Shown: piece by piece, positions 62,370 to 64,000 of the stretch
How the letters are laid out: each line of letters begins with the position of its first letter
Position numbering within the stretch: position 1 is the first letter of the stretch
Assembly: GCF_029633865.1 (NCBI RefSeq)
Contig: NC_079219.1
Span: 53,095,121-53,159,120, forward strand
Length of the DNA stretch: 64,000 nucleotides
Direction: 5' to 3'
Origin: Lampris incognitus
Lineage: Eukaryota; Chordata; Actinopteri; Lampriformes; Lampridae
Translations under genes and position numbers: made by a program
Notes under the pieces: model-generated
Told to the model about the DNA's origin: nothing
The model's input: only the letters and a program-made list of their open reading frames with translations
Databases searched by the model: none

Positions 62370-62479
62370 CTGTCTGTCTGTCTGTCTCTGCTTGCCTGCC
62401 TGTCTGTCTGTCTGCCTGTCTGTCTGTCTATCTGTCTGCCTGCCTGCCTGTCTGTCTGTCTGTCTACTTGCCTGACTCT

Positions 62480-62516
<37 letters not shown>

Positions 62517-62772
62517 TGTCTGTCTGCTTAGCTGTCTGTCTGTCTCTCTCTGTCTGCTTGCCTGTCTCTCTGCCTGCCTGCCTGCCTGCCTGCTTGTCTG
62601 CCTGCCTGCCTGTCTCTCTGTCTGTCTGTCTCTCTGTCTGCTTCTGTCTGCCTGCTTGTCTGCCTGTCTCGCTCTCTCTCTGCCGGTCTGTCTGTCTGCT
62701 TGCCTGTCTCTGTCTGTCTGTCTGCCTGCCTGCCTGTCTGTCTGTCTGTCTGCCTGCCTGCCTGCCTGTTTG
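62370..62772. repeat. (CTGT)n/(CTGC)n tetranucleotide array
   Basis: About 400 bp of TGTC and TGCC units in alternating blocks. Cys/Leu/Val-rich frames on + and Gln/Arg/Asp-rich frames on - are artefacts. Confidence 0.97.
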
Positions 62773-63870
62773 CCACCTGGTGGAGAGTGGTTTAAGTCCT
62801 GCCAGAAACGACTCTCAGCTGCAGACAAATGGACGGCAGCACACCTGCAGAGACGCCTGGCTAATTGGAAGGGAAAGGCAGCAGCTAACCTCTTGGTCTG
62901 TCCCAAGTCAACTGGCCTCAGTACTTAAGGCAATTACACAAAGTAATTGCAACGATTCTGACAGTTGCAGAGCAGTAGCTGATAGCGCCGGGACACAGTA
63001 GCAGCAGTTTATGAATTCAATATTTTTCAAGATCACTAAACTCTGTGTTCTGTCCGGGCCGAAGTGACTTAACTATTACCATAAATGTCATGAATATTAT
63101 TAATAATTGAAATGAAGATAAGATATATTGGTTATTTTGAAACAAGTTTTACAATTGTATTTCTATAAAAAAAATCCCCCTCCCTTAAGCCACCGTCGGG
63201 ACGATGCCAGAATGCGAGACTGATTTACACCGCCGACTCTCCGAGATGTCTTTTTCAATTAGGGTCCTGCACACACGGACAATCTGGAAGCCGTTACTCA
63301 GCCAGCGCTGAGAAGCAATTGTTTGCAGCTGAGAAACCAACCGGGGAACAGGCCGGTGGGAGGGAGGGGGGGGCCTCCTGTGGGGGCCTGGAGGGGGGGG
63401 GGTACGTCACAAATTCCCTGATGGCGAAATGCCACGGTTAGGCTGATGCACAGGAAACAGGCTGTTACAAACCAGGAAATGAAGTGGCAAGCGCGGGGCC
63501 GTCTTATGTTCCCCCTCCTGCGCTCAGCTGGGCCTCGTTAGCCGCGAGACGCCGCGGCTCCGGAGCTTTGCTTAGCACGCGGCCAACGGTAAACAGCGCC
63601 GCAACCTGTTTAAAGAGGTCTTGAGTTTCTCAGACCTCCTCCGCCCCCACCCGTCCTCCTGAAGGAGAAGTTACTCAAGGCCGTAAGAGAACCGATGTAG
63701 CTAAGAGAAACTAGGTTTATTATCTGCTGGAGGTATTTATTCTCCGCTCTTAGCGAGTGGCGTTTTTATTGCGGCGCAGTGGAGAGCCGCCATCTCGCCT
63801 CTTACTCGTGTAGTGTCTCTTGTTGCTTTTGTAAACTCGCCGTCGTCACACATACAGAGATGTACTGTAG
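62773..63870. other. Single-copy-looking DNA, no gene
   Basis: AT-rich at 63000-63170, then GC-rich with G-runs near 63360-63405. 63190-63340 and 63640-63790 lack repeat words and could be conserved non-coding sequence. No exon is seen. Confidence 0.35.
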
Positions 63871-63884
63871 AGAATTTGGGGGGG

Positions 63885-64000
63885 GGGGGCAACCACAGAA
63901 ACCGCCACAGCCGGGACGCGAACCCTTATCTCCCGCATATTGCCCCCTTTTCTTCGGGATAGGGCGTCCCCGGCCGGACCGTCACAGCCGGGACGCGAAC
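63885..64000 (-). repeat. SINE head, duplicated box B, cut by window end
   Basis: 'cagccgggacgcgaaccc' occurs at about 63910 and again at 63985-64000. It is the reverse complement of a pol III box B-type word also seen at 11455. Confidence 0.5.

Noticed and set aside
62342-63001. 219-codon Cys/Leu-rich frame
   Set aside because: Product of the CTGT/CTGC array; the composition follows the repeat unit.

Overview
This window is vertebrate nuclear DNA, almost certainly from a teleost fish. It has sparse split genes with GT-AG introns, abundant CA/GT/GA/AT microsatellites, tRNA-derived SINEs ending in GGATGGAT-type tails, L2-like and Rex1/CR1-like LINEs, Penelope-like elements, hAT and Harbinger DNA transposons and an old Ty3/Gypsy copy. 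Nothing looks bacterial or viral in organisation, and there is no CRISPR array or operon.

Three host genes can be read. (1) The last coding exon of skap2 (+, 9852-9944), ending the SH3 domain, with a poly(A) signal at 10315. (2) snx10 (-, 42765-40823), five coding exons giving a PX-domain sorting nexin of about 182 residues. (3) A cbx3-like HP1 gene (-, 47979-44455), four coding exons giving chromodomain, hinge and chromoshadow domain, 189 residues. The order and orientation skap2> <snx10 <cbx3 match the 3' flank of the vertebrate HOXA cluster (human SKAP2-SNX10-CBX3). The parallel HOXB flank carries SKAP1-SNX11-CBX1, but the sequences here are closer to SKAP2, SNX10 and CBX3. The hox genes would lie to the left, outside the window.

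Layout: 1-9.8 kb is the last skap2 intron, with LINE pieces, a 2-kb Harbinger remnant, microsatellites and a perfect palindrome. 10.3-18 kb is mostly single-copy non-coding DNA with an orphan promoter-like segment at 11.8-12.2 kb. 18-27 kb holds repeats (a tandem/dispersed repeat, SINEs, a long Rex1-like LINE). 27.6-38.4 kb is a dense nest of transposons: a ZMYM-type hAT, a Gypsy fossil, a second hAT fragment, an L2 LINE split by a CGGBP1-like hAT, and a Penelope RT. 40.2-48 kb is the snx10/cbx3 gene block, followed by a CpG-rich promoter region. 49-64 kb has no recognisable gene. It holds CpG-rich segments, CTCF- and RFX-like motifs, SINEs, MITEs, a degenerate telomere-like array, and two kilobase-scale homopurine/homopyrimidine tracts.

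The points most worth a second look are the HP1 protein with an acidic hinge, the internally deleted hAT that carries a CGGBP1-like finger plus a dimerisation domain between perfect ends, an unclassified ~270-bp tandem repeat family seen at 18 and 60 kb, and the long mirror-type Y/R tracts.
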